NCBI RefSeq assembly: GCF_000956405.1
Contig: NZ_JYIV01000017.1
Location: forward strand, 1 to 64,000
Direction of reading: 5' to 3'
DNA from: Microbacterium oxydans
GTDB lineage: Bacteria > Actinomycetota > Actinomycetes > Actinomycetales > Microbacteriaceae
DNA length: 64,000 nt
The notes below the pieces were generated by a model that saw only the letters and a list, made by a program, of their open reading frames with translations, did no database searches and was not told where the DNA came from. Position 1 is the first letter of the stretch. Each line of letters begins with the position of its first letter. Shown piece after piece: positions 24,433 through 32,955 of the stretch. The translations under genes were made by a program, and so were the position numbers.

Positions 24433-24460
24433 TGAACACCGTTCACCTGAACGGTGTTCA
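24433..24460. promoter_or_regulatory. Two BioQ-type operators between bioY and the ligase gene
   Basis: TGAACACCGTTCA (24433-24445) and TGAACGGTGTTCA (24448-24460), separated by CC, each fit TGAAC-N3-GTTCA, close to the BioQ (TetR-family biotin regulator) site reported in corynebacteria and mycobacteria; together they form one perfect palindrome. TAGAAT (24462-24467), a good -10 for the rightward ligase gene, follows immediately, so the sites cover its -35 region as well as the bioY leader. Confidence 0.8.
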
Positions 24461-24554
24461 TTAGAATAGGGAAGCGCCGTGTCTCCGTGCAAACCGCTCT
24501 CCCGCAATCCGTCCCCCGCACACCAGCCGAGGAGTTGTCACGTCTCTCTCCCCG

Positions 24555-26027
24555 ATGCTCCATCACGTCGCCACCGCAGACCCTGACCGTCCGGCGATCG
24601 TCGGCACGGACGCGCGCCTGACCTACGGCGAGCTCCACACACAATCCCGCGGGATCTCCGCGAGTCTCGACCGGGTGCTCGCGACGACGCGCTCGGGATC
24701 GCCCGGTCACCCACCGCTCCCCCCGATCGTCGCCATCTGCCTGTCGACCGCCTTCGACACCGCCCGCATCGTCGTCGCTGCGGAGGCGGGTGACCGCATC
24801 CTCACCGTCATCGACCCGCAATGGCCCGTGACGCTGCAGCTCGAGCTGATCGTCGCGTGCGAGGTGACCGCCGTGATCACAGACGTGCCGTCACTCCGAC
24901 ATGCCCTGCGATCGCGCGGGTGGCCGGGCCTGGTGCTCGGGCTCGCCGACGTCGGACCCTCCGCCTCGGCTATCCCCGCCACCGGCGAAACCCCGGCCGA
25001 TTCTCCCTTCCTGCTGCTGACCTCGTCGGGCACGACGGGCGCTCCGAAAGCGTTCCTCAAGACGCGGACCCACTACGCGGCGAACATCGCCGTCTCCCGA
25101 AGCTACCTGGGCGCAGACGAGCGCGTCGCCACCTTCGCTCCGGGGCCGATGTCGTACAGCCTGACGCTCTTCACACTGTTCGAGGTGTTGGCCACGGGCG
25201 GCGAGCTGCACGTCGCCGACCGCCTCGACGACCTGTGGCTCACCTCCCGCGTGCACGACGAAGGGATCACCCGTGTGGTCACGGTGCCCGCGGCGGTGAG
25301 CACTCTCGTCGATGCAGCCCTGCGCCATCCAGGCCGATACGACGCCATCGAGCTCATCGTGACCGGTGGCGCCGCGCTCTCTGCCGCCACCCGAGCACGC
25401 GCCGCCCTGGCACTCCCGCACGCCACGACAATCGGCTACTTCGGCACGGGCGAACTCGGCTTCATCGGCGACGACCGTGCCGGCGACGGCGACATCCGCC
25501 TCTACCCGCATGTCGAAGCCCGCGTGCGCGACGACGAAGGCAACGACCTGTCGCCGGGCGAGCTCGGCAGCCTCTGGGTACGGTCCCCCTCGTGTTCGAC
25601 GACCTACCTGCGGAGCACCACCTCGGTGCCGCTGTCGGACACCGACGGCTGGGCGAGCGTGCACGACCAGGGACGGCTGCGCGACCGGGACTTCGCGTTC
25701 GTCGGCCGCCACGGCGACGTGGTCACCACCGGGGGACACACCATCGCCCTCGACGAGGTGCAGCGCGCCTTCGAGGGGATGCCGGGTCTCGGCGCCTGCT
25801 GCGCGATCGCCCAGCAGGATGATCGACTCGGCACGCGGATCGCACTGGTCGTCGAGGGGGAGGCCCCGACCACCGCGGAGCTGCTCGGGTGGGCGCGTGA
25901 CCGGCTCGCCCCGGCATCCGTTCCCCGTCGTTGGTACGCAGTCCCGGAGTTCCCCCGAACCGCCGGCGGAAAGATCCGTCGCGCGGCCGTCGCAGAACTC
26001 GTGACGCGCAGAGGAGGACGATCATGA
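24555..26027 (+). CDS. AMP-binding acyl-CoA/acyl-ACP ligase-like enzyme
   Basis: About 490 residues of the adenylate-forming superfamily: A3 phosphate loop TSSGTTGAPKAF (residues ~157-168), A5 GYFGTGELGF, A8 hinge FVGRHGDVVTTGGHTIALDEV and the A10 Lys in PRTAGGKIRRA. It should activate a carboxylic acid as an acyl-AMP and then load CoA or a carrier protein. The start is unclear: GAGGAG (24529-24534) is too far from ATG 24555 and no canonical in-frame start lies closer. It overlaps the ketosynthase gene by ATGA and sits under the BioQ-like operators, so a role in making or salvaging a biotin precursor is a good hypothesis. Confidence 0.8.
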   Translation: MLHHVATADPDRPAIVGTDARLTYGELHTQSRGISASLDRVLATTRSGSPGHPPLPPIVAICLSTAFDTARIVVAAEAGDRILTVIDPQWPVTLQLELIVACEVTAVITDVPSLRHALRSRGWPGLVLGLADVGPSASAIPATGETPADSPFLLLTSSGTTGAPKAFLKTRTHYAANIAVSRSYLGADERVATFAPGPMSYSLTLFTLFEVLATGGELHVADRLDDLWLTSRVHDEGITRVVTVPAAVSTLVDAALRHPGRYDAIELIVTGGAALSAATRARAALALPHATTIGYFGTGELGFIGDDRAGDGDIRLYPHVEARVRDDEGNDLSPGELGSLWVRSPSCSTTYLRSTTSVPLSDTDGWASVHDQGRLRDRDFAFVGRHGDVVTTGGHTIALDEVQRAFEGMPGLGACCAIAQQDDRLGTRIALVVEGEAPTTAELLGWARDRLAPASVPRRWYAVPEFPRTAGGKIRRAAVAELVTRRGGRS

Positions 26028-27268
26028 GCACCGGACGACCCGTCGTCCTCACCGGCGTCGGCGCGGTGACGCCGAGCGGTCTCACGGCGCCGGAGCTCTG
26101 GTCCTCCGTGCGCACCGGACGCAGCGGAATCACCGCACTCCCTCCGGAGATCGTCGGATCCGGGCCGGTGCGAGTCGGCGGAGTGGTGCGTGGATTCGTC
26201 GACCCCTCCGGCCTGTCGGCCCCTCTCGCACGGCGCCTCTCGCCGATGCAGCGGTGGTCGATCGGCGCCGCGGACGAAGCACTCTCGGACGCAGGGTGGA
26301 ACGACCGGCCGGGGGACGCCTGGGCAACGCAGGTGATCGTCGCCACCGGATCAGGGCCGATGGATGCGACGGTGCGGGCCGCGCGTGCGCTGGGCGAGGA
26401 GGGTCCGCGCCGGGTGCCCGCAGGACTCACCGTCTACGGCACGGCCGACGCCATCGCCGGGGTGCTCAGCCGACGACACGGCTTCCTCGGGCAGACTCAC
26501 GCCGTCGCCGCGGCCTGTGCGAGTGGAGCCGTGGCCCTCGGGGAAGCCCTCCGACGGATCCGACACGGCTACGCCGACGCCGTGCTGGTCGTCGGAGTGG
26601 AGGACTGCCTGAACCCGCTGCACCTCGCCGCGCACGCGAACCTGCGCTCGGTCGTGACGGGGTTCGACGACGACCCCGTCTCGGCCTCACGCCCGTTCGA
26701 CAAGGCACGCACGGGCTTCGTCATGGCTCAGGGAGCAGCCGCCGTGCTGCTGGAGGCTGCGGACGTCGCCCGAGCTCGCGGCGCCCGGCCCCTCGCCACG
26801 CTCGCCGGATTCGGTGCGACCAGCGACGCGCATCACGCCACGGCACCCGATCCCACTGCGACCGGGGCGACGAGGGCGATCACCGCCTGCCTGGAGGACG
26901 CGGGGCTCCACGCAGCAGACATCGACCACGTGAACACCCACGGCACGGGCACGGTGCTCGGCGACACGGCAGAGCTCATCGCCCTCGAACAGGCTCTGGG
27001 CACGCGAGCCAGATCCGTTCCCCTGACCGCGACCAAGTCGAGCACCGGACACCTGCTCGGAGCCGCGGGTGTCGTCGAGGCCGTCATCGTGGCACTGACC
27101 CTGCGCGATCAGGTCCTCCCTCCGACGATCAACCTTTCGCATCCGTGCGCGGAGGGATGGGACTTCGTCCGCGACCGCGACCGAGCACATCCAGTCCGCA
27201 CCGTGCTGTCGACCTCTTTCGGCTTCGGCGGGCACAACGCGGCGCTGCTGTTCACCGCGAGCGAGTGA
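26024..27268 (+). CDS. Beta-ketoacyl-ACP synthase (KAS II/FabF-like)
   Basis: A 414-residue condensing enzyme with the Cys-His-His triad: Cys165 in AAACASGA, His306 in NTHGTGT, His343 in SSTGHLLG, and the C-terminal GFGGHNAALLF. GAGGAGG precedes ATG 26024, which overlaps the ligase stop. A stand-alone KAS next to a ligase and outside a fatty-acid synthase cluster suggests a special chain-elongation step. Shared control with bioY by BioQ-like sites points to pimeloyl-type precursor synthesis; not proven. Confidence 0.85.
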   Translation: MSTGRPVVLTGVGAVTPSGLTAPELWSSVRTGRSGITALPPEIVGSGPVRVGGVVRGFVDPSGLSAPLARRLSPMQRWSIGAADEALSDAGWNDRPGDAWATQVIVATGSGPMDATVRAARALGEEGPRRVPAGLTVYGTADAIAGVLSRRHGFLGQTHAVAAACASGAVALGEALRRIRHGYADAVLVVGVEDCLNPLHLAAHANLRSVVTGFDDDPVSASRPFDKARTGFVMAQGAAAVLLEAADVARARGARPLATLAGFGATSDAHHATAPDPTATGATRAITACLEDAGLHAADIDHVNTHGTGTVLGDTAELIALEQALGTRARSVPLTATKSSTGHLLGAAGVVEAVIVALTLRDQVLPPTINLSHPCAEGWDFVRDRDRAHPVRTVLSTSFGFGGHNAALLFTASE

Positions 27269-27280
27269 ATCGCGCCGAAG

Positions 27281-28390
27281 TCAGCGCACCGGAAGGAAGT
27301 GCGTCGGCGTCGGAACCTGCGCTTCGTGGCGGACGCCGAGGGGCGCGCCCGTGCGCTCGTCGAGGTCGATCAGGCTGATGGTGTCGGAACGCTGCCCCGC
27401 GACAAGCATCTTGCCCTCGTGGACGAGGTGGTGCCGAGGCCAGTCGACGCCGGAATCCGCCAGCGCCACCGACTCCAACGCCTCGCCCCCGCCGCGCACC
27501 CGCAACGCGGCGATCGTGTTGCTTCCACGCAGGGCCGTATAGAGGAACTGTCCGTCACGGGTGCGGGCGAGCTCGGCGGGGAAGTCTGTGCCCACTTCGG
27601 AGATCGGGCTCGTCAGGGTCACCGACACCACGCTCCAGGTGCCATCGACCGCGCGGCCGAGTGTGAACACCTCGCACGAGTACTCGGTGACCACGTGCAG
27701 GTGCCCGCTGGGGTGCAGCACCATGTGCCGCGGTCCAGTGCCGAGCGGCAGAACCACCTCGTGGTCGAGCACCAGCCCGCTGCCACCCTGCCGCCAGAAC
27801 CTCACGAGGTCGAACCCGAGGTCGGTCGTGGCGACGCGTCCATCGGGGAGGAACACCGCGGCGTGCGCATGCGAGACACGGTCGCCGCCCACCCCGTACG
27901 GGTCCACCGCCGCGACGCCGTCTCCGGGAGGGGTCGGAGCGGGAGCATCAGGATCCGCGTCATCACCGAACAGTGCGGCCCGGAGTGCCGCCGCCGCATC
28001 CGCCTTCGCGGGGACTATGCGCCCTTCTGGGTCCAGCCCGAGCCTCACGACACGGCCGTCGCCGTAGCAGCTGGCGATCAGCGCCGAGCCGTTCGGGGCG
28101 ACCGCCACATGACACACGTACTGACCGACCGGCGCGGGCGCACCCAGCGGCACCAGCACACCCTCACCCGCACGAACGAACGCCTGCACCGCGGAGTCTC
28201 CTTCGAGCGCCGCGTAGACGACGTCGAGGGTCGGATGCTGCGCCAGCCAGGACGGCGAAGGAACCTCCACCGCAGCGCCACGGTAGGCGAGAGTGGACGC
28301 CTCGCGACCCTCATCTCCTGCGAGCAGGCCGATGCCGTCGGCCGAACCGTCCATCGCGGGGCCGTAGCCGCCGAGCCAGAAGCGCGTCAT
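27281..28390 (-). CDS. Beta-propeller lactonase-family protein (6-phosphogluconolactonase-like)
   Basis: A 369-residue protein of the YbhE/lactonase-10 type. The MTRFWLGGYG start, PSWLAQHPTLDVVYAALE, YVCHVAVAPNGSALIASCYGDGRV, SHAHAAVFLPDGRVATTDLGFD and GPRHMVLHPSGHLHVVTE segments repeat the blade pattern of seven-bladed propellers in this family. No signal peptide. Some members hydrolyse 6-phosphogluconolactone; others have other ligands. It lies between PurA and the KAS gene, convergent with the latter. Confidence 0.82.
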   Translation of the reverse strand: MTRFWLGGYGPAMDGSADGIGLLAGDEGREASTLAYRGAAVEVPSPSWLAQHPTLDVVYAALEGDSAVQAFVRAGEGVLVPLGAPAPVGQYVCHVAVAPNGSALIASCYGDGRVVRLGLDPEGRIVPAKADAAAALRAALFGDDADPDAPAPTPPGDGVAAVDPYGVGGDRVSHAHAAVFLPDGRVATTDLGFDLVRFWRQGGSGLVLDHEVVLPLGTGPRHMVLHPSGHLHVVTEYSCEVFTLGRAVDGTWSVVSVTLTSPISEVGTDFPAELARTRDGQFLYTALRGSNTIAALRVRGGGEALESVALADSGVDWPRHHLVHEGKMLVAGQRSDTISLIDLDERTGAPLGVRHEAQVPTPTHFLPVR

Positions 28391-28400
28391 CGGGTGCGGA

Positions 28401-29687
28401 TCAGTCGAGCAGGTCGTGACGGACGATGACCTGGTCGCGCTCCGGACCGACACCGATGACCGAGATGCGCGTGTTGCTCATCTTCTCGAGCGCCAACACG
28501 TAGTCCTGCGCCGTCTGCGGCAGGTCCTCGAAGGTCCGCGCGACCGAGATGTCCTCATTCCAGCCGGGGAAGTACTCCAGGATCGGCTTCGCGTGGTGGA
28601 AGTCGGTCTGGTTGACCGGCACCTCGTCGAACCGCTCGCCGTCGACGTCGTAGGCGACGCACACGGAGATCTGCTCCAGGCCCGTGAGGATGTCGAGCTT
28701 CGTGAGCACGAGGTCGGTGATGCCGTTGATGCGCGTGGCGTAGCGCGTGATGGGGGCGTCGTACCAGCCCACCCGGCGCGGACGGCCGGTCGTGGTGCCG
28801 AACTCGAAGCCCTGCTTGCGCAGCCACTCGCCCTGCTCGTCGAACAGCTCGGTCGGGAACGGACCAGAGCCCACGCGGGTCGTGTAGGCCTTGACGATGC
28901 CGACGATGCGGTCGAGCGCACCGGGACCGACACCGGAGCCCGTCGCCGCTCCTCCGGCCGTCGCCGAAGACGAGGTCACGAACGGGTAGGTGCCGTGGTC
29001 GATGTCGAGCATCGTGGCCTGGCCGCCCTCGAACACGACGACCTCATCGCGGTCGAGCGCCTCGGCGATCAGGTAGCCCGTGTCGGCGACCATCGGCCGC
29101 AGCCGCTCGGCGTAGGAGAGCAGGTCTTCCACGATCTCGTCGCACGTGACCGCGCGGCGGTTGAAGACCTTCACCAGCAGGTGGTTCTTCTGGTCGAGAG
29201 CGCCCTCGACCTTCTGGCGCAGGATGTTCTCGTCGAACAGATCCTGCACCCGGATGCCGACGCGGTTGATCTTGTCGGCATAGGCCGGGCCGATGCCCCG
29301 GCCGGTGGTGCCGATGTTGCGCTTGCCGAGGAACCGCTCGGTCACCTTGTCGAGCGTGCGGTGGTACTGCGTGATGATGTGCGCGTTGGCGCTCACCTTG
29401 AGTCGAGAGACGTCGATGCCGCGGGCAGCGAGAGCTTCGAGCTCGGAGAACAGCACCTCGAGGTCGATCACCACGCCGTTGCCGATCACGGGCGTGACGC
29501 CGGGAGACAGGATGCCGGAGGGCAGCAGGTGCAGCGCGTACTTCTCGTCGCCGACGACGACGGTGTGACCGGCGTTGTTGCCGCCGTTGAACTTCACCAC
29601 CCAGTCGGTGCGCTCACCGAGCAGATCGGTGGCCTTGCCCTTTCCTTCGTCGCCCCACTGCACGCCGACGATAACGATTCCTGGCAT
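28401..29687 (-). CDS. purA: Adenylosuccinate synthase
   Basis: A 428-residue enzyme, full length for the family. [16 protein letters not shown] (GTP/catalytic Asp and Lys), [10 protein letters not shown] with the catalytic His, [15 protein letters not shown] and [27 protein letters not shown] are invariant PurA motifs. It joins IMP and aspartate with GTP in the AMP branch of purine synthesis, in the cytoplasm. AGGGGG precedes ATG 29687. The lactonase-like gene follows after 10 bases. Confidence 0.97.
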   Translation of the reverse strand: MPGIVIVGVQWGDEGKGKATDLLGERTDWVVKFNGGNNAGHTVVVGDEKYALHLLPSGILSPGVTPVIGNGVVIDLEVLFSELEALAARGIDVSRLKVSANAHIITQYHRTLDKVTERFLGKRNIGTTGRGIGPAYADKINRVGIRVQDLFDENILRQKVEGALDQKNHLLVKVFNRRAVTCDEIVEDLLSYAERLRPMVADTGYLIAEALDRDEVVVFEGGQATMLDIDHGTYPFVTSSSATAGGAATGSGVGPGALDRIVGIVKAYTTRVGSGPFPTELFDEQGEWLRKQGFEFGTTTGRPRRVGWYDAPITRYATRINGITDLVLTKLDILTGLEQISVCVAYDVDGERFDEVPVNQTDFHHAKPILEYFPGWNEDISVARTFEDLPQTAQDYVLALEKMSNTRISVIGVGPERDQVIVRHDLLD

Positions 29688-29815
29688 GGGTAACCCCCTG
29701 GCTTTCGCCGGGTTTGCACCGGCCGATGAGCTGGCCCTCTTCGGGCCGTCCCATCCTATCGGCAGGGGCCTGGTGCACCCCTTCTGGGGCGTGCCGCTCG
29801 CCCGCCGCCGACACG

Positions 29816-29874
29816 CTCCCGTCGCAGTTTCTGTCGTTCTCACCTGCTCAGAGCGACAGAAACTGCGACGGGAG
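29816..29874. repeat. 21-bp perfect inverted repeat upstream of purA
   Basis: CTCCCGTCGCAGTTTCTGTCG (21 bases) at 29816-29836 is exactly complementary to 29854-29874, with a 17-base loop. It lies between purA (start side) and the stop of the 1002-residue secreted protein. Both genes run leftward, so it can terminate the upstream gene, 30 bases after its stop at 29904. The T-run needed for a classic terminator is absent; a mobile palindromic repeat is the alternative. Confidence 0.7.
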
Positions 29875-29903
29875 TGGAGACATGGTTCCGTCCGAGTAGC
29901 TGA

Positions 29904-32900
29904 CTACGGTGCAGTCACCCAGGGGGCGCCGATCGTCCATGCGACGTCGGGGATGTAGTTCTGAGTGTCATCCGCGTTCGGAACCCCCGTCCACCAGGAG
30001 ACACCGCCGTAGACGAGGCCGTTCTTGTGGCTGCGCAGCACGCGCCACGAATCACTGGAGATGCTGAAAGTCAGCCCCTTCCCGAACGCCGCATCCTCCG
30101 CGCACCACGTCGCGCGGTACGGAACCGTGGGAGCAGCCACCGAAATGCTCTCACCGACGTTCAGGTAGAGGTAGCGCCCCGGCGCCGACAGCGACTCGAA
30201 GCTGTAGCACTGCGGGTTCGCGAGGCCCGGGACCACTCGGAACGTGGCATCCGTTCGCGCGCTCAGCGGCGACGCATCGGTAAGCATCGGGATCGTGGCC
30301 TGAGCACCGCCCGCGGTCGCGGACAGCGACTTCCCGGTCTCCGCGGTACGAAGCGAGACGAGACTCCCCACAGGGGCGATGTCGTACCGCATCTGGGTCG
30401 CATTGCGGTAACGCCACTGCTGCTGCGGCGACGCGGCGACGGGCGCAGCGAGCGCCACGGTGCCGGCCGTCGGAGCTGCCAGGGCCTTGCCCGACCCGGC
30501 GTTCAAGACCGTGACCACACCGGAGGGAAGGGTGGTGAAGGACCACCGCTGCTTGGCATCGGTCAGATCGCACGGCGCCTGCACGACCGCGCTGCCCGCC
30601 GCGTCCGCGCTCCCGAGGCACAACGTCCGGGTGACCGTGTTGCGCAGTGCGAATGCCCCTGCGCCCGACTCGATCAGCTCCCACTGACGCACCTGCCACA
30701 CCTCGGAGCAGCCCACCGCGACGATCACCGCACCCGCGACAGCGCTACGGTCCTTCGCCGTCACGCACTTGCCACTCTGCGCGACGCTCTCAAGTTCGAG
30801 CACCTGCGCGGGAGCCAGTGTCGGCGGCGCCCAGGCCTCACCGATCGTCCACGCGGTGTCGGGGACGAAGTTCTGCGTGTCGTCAGCGATCGGGATGCCG
30901 GCGTACCAGGAGGCTCCGCCGTAGACGAGGCCATTCGAGTGGCTGCGCATCACACGCCACGGGTCCGTCGCGGTCGAGAAGGTGACGCCTTGACCGAATG
31001 CGGCGTCCTCCGCGCACCAGGTCGCACGGTAGGGAACAGTGGGAGCGCTCACCGTGACGAGTCCGCCGATGTTCATGGTGAGGTACTGCCCCGGAACCGT
31101 GAGCGACTCGAAGCTGTAGCACTGCGCGTCAACGAGACCGGCCACGACCCGGAAAGTCGACGCCGTTCGTGTGGCCAACGGCGAGTTCGCGACAACGTCA
31201 CCGACCGTCACCTGCGCCGAGGCCGCACCGGCGACCACGGACTTCCCGCCGACAGCGGTGCGCAGCGAGACGTAGCTGCCGATCGTCGCTGCGTCGTATC
31301 GCATCTTCGTGACGTTGCGGTACTTCCAACGGTCGGCATTCGCCCCGGTGTCGGCACGCAGCGAGAGGGTGGTCGCGGTCGGCGCGGAGAGGACATTGCC
31401 GGAAGCGGCGTTGACGATGCTCACGGCACCGGCGCGCTGCTCACGGAAGGTCCACTGCTGCTTCGGGTCGGTCGTAGCGCACACGGCCTGCACGACGCCC
31501 GTGCCGGCTGCATCGGCCGCGATGCACTTGTCCCGATTCACGTAGTTGCGAAGCGCGAAGACCGTCGGGGTGACCTCGACGAGCTCCCACCGACGCTGCT
31601 GCCAGACCTCGGTGCAGACCACTCCGACGATCACGCTGCCCACACCGGTGTTCCGGTCCTTCGTGGTCACGCAGGCTCCCGCCTGAGAGATGTTCTCGAT
31701 CTCCAGCACCTGTGCGGCGCTGATTCCGGCGAGCTTGCGTCCGTTCTCGATGGTGGTGGCCACCCAGGGTGCGATGATGTCGCCGCGCGTCGCCGTGACC
31801 GATCCGGTGCCGGCGGGGATGCCGGACCCGTAGCAACCCGCCTGCGAAGCCTGCGAGGCGACGGCGACGAGCGTCTTGGTGCCGTTGACGTCGCGAACCC
31901 CGGGGGCGCCGCCATCACCGAGGCAGAGCGATGCACCGGACGCCGAACCTGTCACGGTGGTCGCGTTGACGGCCGTCACCGGGTAGGTGTTCGTGTGCGC
32001 AGCGAGTGGGACCCAGACGGACGCGGTGCGACCGAAGCCGGTGAAGGCGATGTCCTGACCGGCGACCGGAGCGGTCGTGGCGATCGGCATGGGGGTGATG
32101 TCATCGACCGGCGCCTCCAGCTTCGCCAGGACCGCGTCCTGACCGTTGCCGGCCGGCTCCAGGTGCGTGATCTTCACGCCCAGATCCCCGGTCCCGCTCA
32201 TCGTCTTGTCGTTCGCGACATCCGGGCCGAACAGCACTCGAGCCGGAGCTGCCGGGGCTCCCGCGACCAACGTCGCCGGGTCGGCCGCGAAGCAGCTCGC
32301 CGCCGTCAGCACCCACGACCGGTCCACGAGCGTTCCGGTGCAGGACCCGAGACCCGTGCGGATCTTCGTGCTCGCCGTCCGCGGATGCGTGGTGGTCGTC
32401 GCCGGCACATCCGTCGACACCGCGTCAACCTCGATCTTCACGACCGTCGACTGACCCGTCTGCAGCTCGTCGACCGTCCGCCGTCCATTCGCAGGAACCG
32501 GGAGCTCCTTCTCCGGAGCACCCGCGACCGAGTATGTGACGTCCATCGGCTGCTTGCCGGCCTTGACCCCGAACGACGCCGCGATCTCCAGATTCAGTAC
32601 CGCTGGACGGAACACCGTCTCAAAACACACCTTCGCCTTCTTGCCGGCCTTCTCGAACTCGACCTCGACCTGCCCGGTCCCCGTCGCGCACGTGACCACC
32701 CGCAGGCCGCCGTTGCCGTCCTTCAACACGATCCCGGCCGCCGCACCCACCGCGGCCCCCTCCGGATACGCACCCGACTCCACCAGGAACCCCGGAGCAT
32801 CATCCGCCACCGCCGACGACACCGGAACCGAGACGAGCAACGCCGACACCAACGCCGCCGCCACCCCCACAGCCACACCACGACCCCGACGGGGAACTTT

Positions 32901-32912
32901 CAATGAGAACAT
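29904..32912 (-). CDS. Secreted pseudoprotease with two ricin-B/AbfB lectin modules
   Basis: A 1002-residue secreted protein: signal peptide (residues 1-38, ending SAVADDA), a ~130-residue N-terminal domain with paired cysteines, then a trypsin-like S1 domain (about 165-420). The S1 catalytic His is Ser (VLTAASC in place of TAAHC) and the nucleophile Ser is Gly (LGDGGAP in place of GDSGGP), so it cannot act as a normal protease. Two copies follow of a ricin-B-like trefoil (LEIENISQAGACVTTKDRN and LELESVAQSGKCVTAKDRS) plus an AbfB/CBM42-like domain (FRVVAGLVDAQCYSFESL and FRVVPGLANPQCYSFESL). This suggests binding to arabinose-containing glycans. The first ~420 residues nearly duplicate those of the next gene. 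Confidence 0.8.
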   Translation of the reverse strand: MFSLKVPRRGRGVAVGVAAALVSALLVSVPVSSAVADDAPGFLVESGAYPEGAAVGAAAGIVLKDGNGGLRVVTCATGTGQVEVEFEKAGKKAKVCFETVFRPAVLNLEIAASFGVKAGKQPMDVTYSVAGAPEKELPVPANGRRTVDELQTGQSTVVKIEVDAVSTDVPATTTTHPRTASTKIRTGLGSCTGTLVDRSWVLTAASCFAADPATLVAGAPAAPARVLFGPDVANDKTMSGTGDLGVKITHLEPAGNGQDAVLAKLEAPVDDITPMPIATTAPVAGQDIAFTGFGRTASVWVPLAAHTNTYPVTAVNATTVTGSASGASLCLGDGGAPGVRDVNGTKTLVAVASQASQAGCYGSGIPAGTGSVTATRGDIIAPWVATTIENGRKLAGISAAQVLEIENISQAGACVTTKDRNTGVGSVIVGVVCTEVWQQRRWELVEVTPTVFALRNYVNRDKCIAADAAGTGVVQAVCATTDPKQQWTFREQRAGAVSIVNAASGNVLSAPTATTLSLRADTGANADRWKYRNVTKMRYDAATIGSYVSLRTAVGGKSVVAGAASAQVTVGDVVANSPLATRTASTFRVVAGLVDAQCYSFESLTVPGQYLTMNIGGLVTVSAPTVPYRATWCAEDAAFGQGVTFSTATDPWRVMRSHSNGLVYGGASWYAGIPIADDTQNFVPDTAWTIGEAWAPPTLAPAQVLELESVAQSGKCVTAKDRSAVAGAVIVAVGCSEVWQVRQWELIESGAGAFALRNTVTRTLCLGSADAAGSAVVQAPCDLTDAKQRWSFTTLPSGVVTVLNAGSGKALAAPTAGTVALAAPVAASPQQQWRYRNATQMRYDIAPVGSLVSLRTAETGKSLSATAGGAQATIPMLTDASPLSARTDATFRVVPGLANPQCYSFESLSAPGRYLYLNVGESISVAAPTVPYRATWCAEDAAFGKGLTFSISSDSWRVLRSHKNGLVYGGVSWWTGVPNADDTQNYIPDVAWTIGAPWVTAP

Positions 32913-32955
32913 GCAATGCCTTTCAAGAGAACCGAGAGTGAGTGTGAGAGTGGGC

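Noticed and set aside
30027..32906. Long plus-strand open frame opposite the pseudoprotease gene
   Set aside because: Arg/His-rich low-complexity translation, no ribosome site, mirrored by a domain-rich gene on the other strand.
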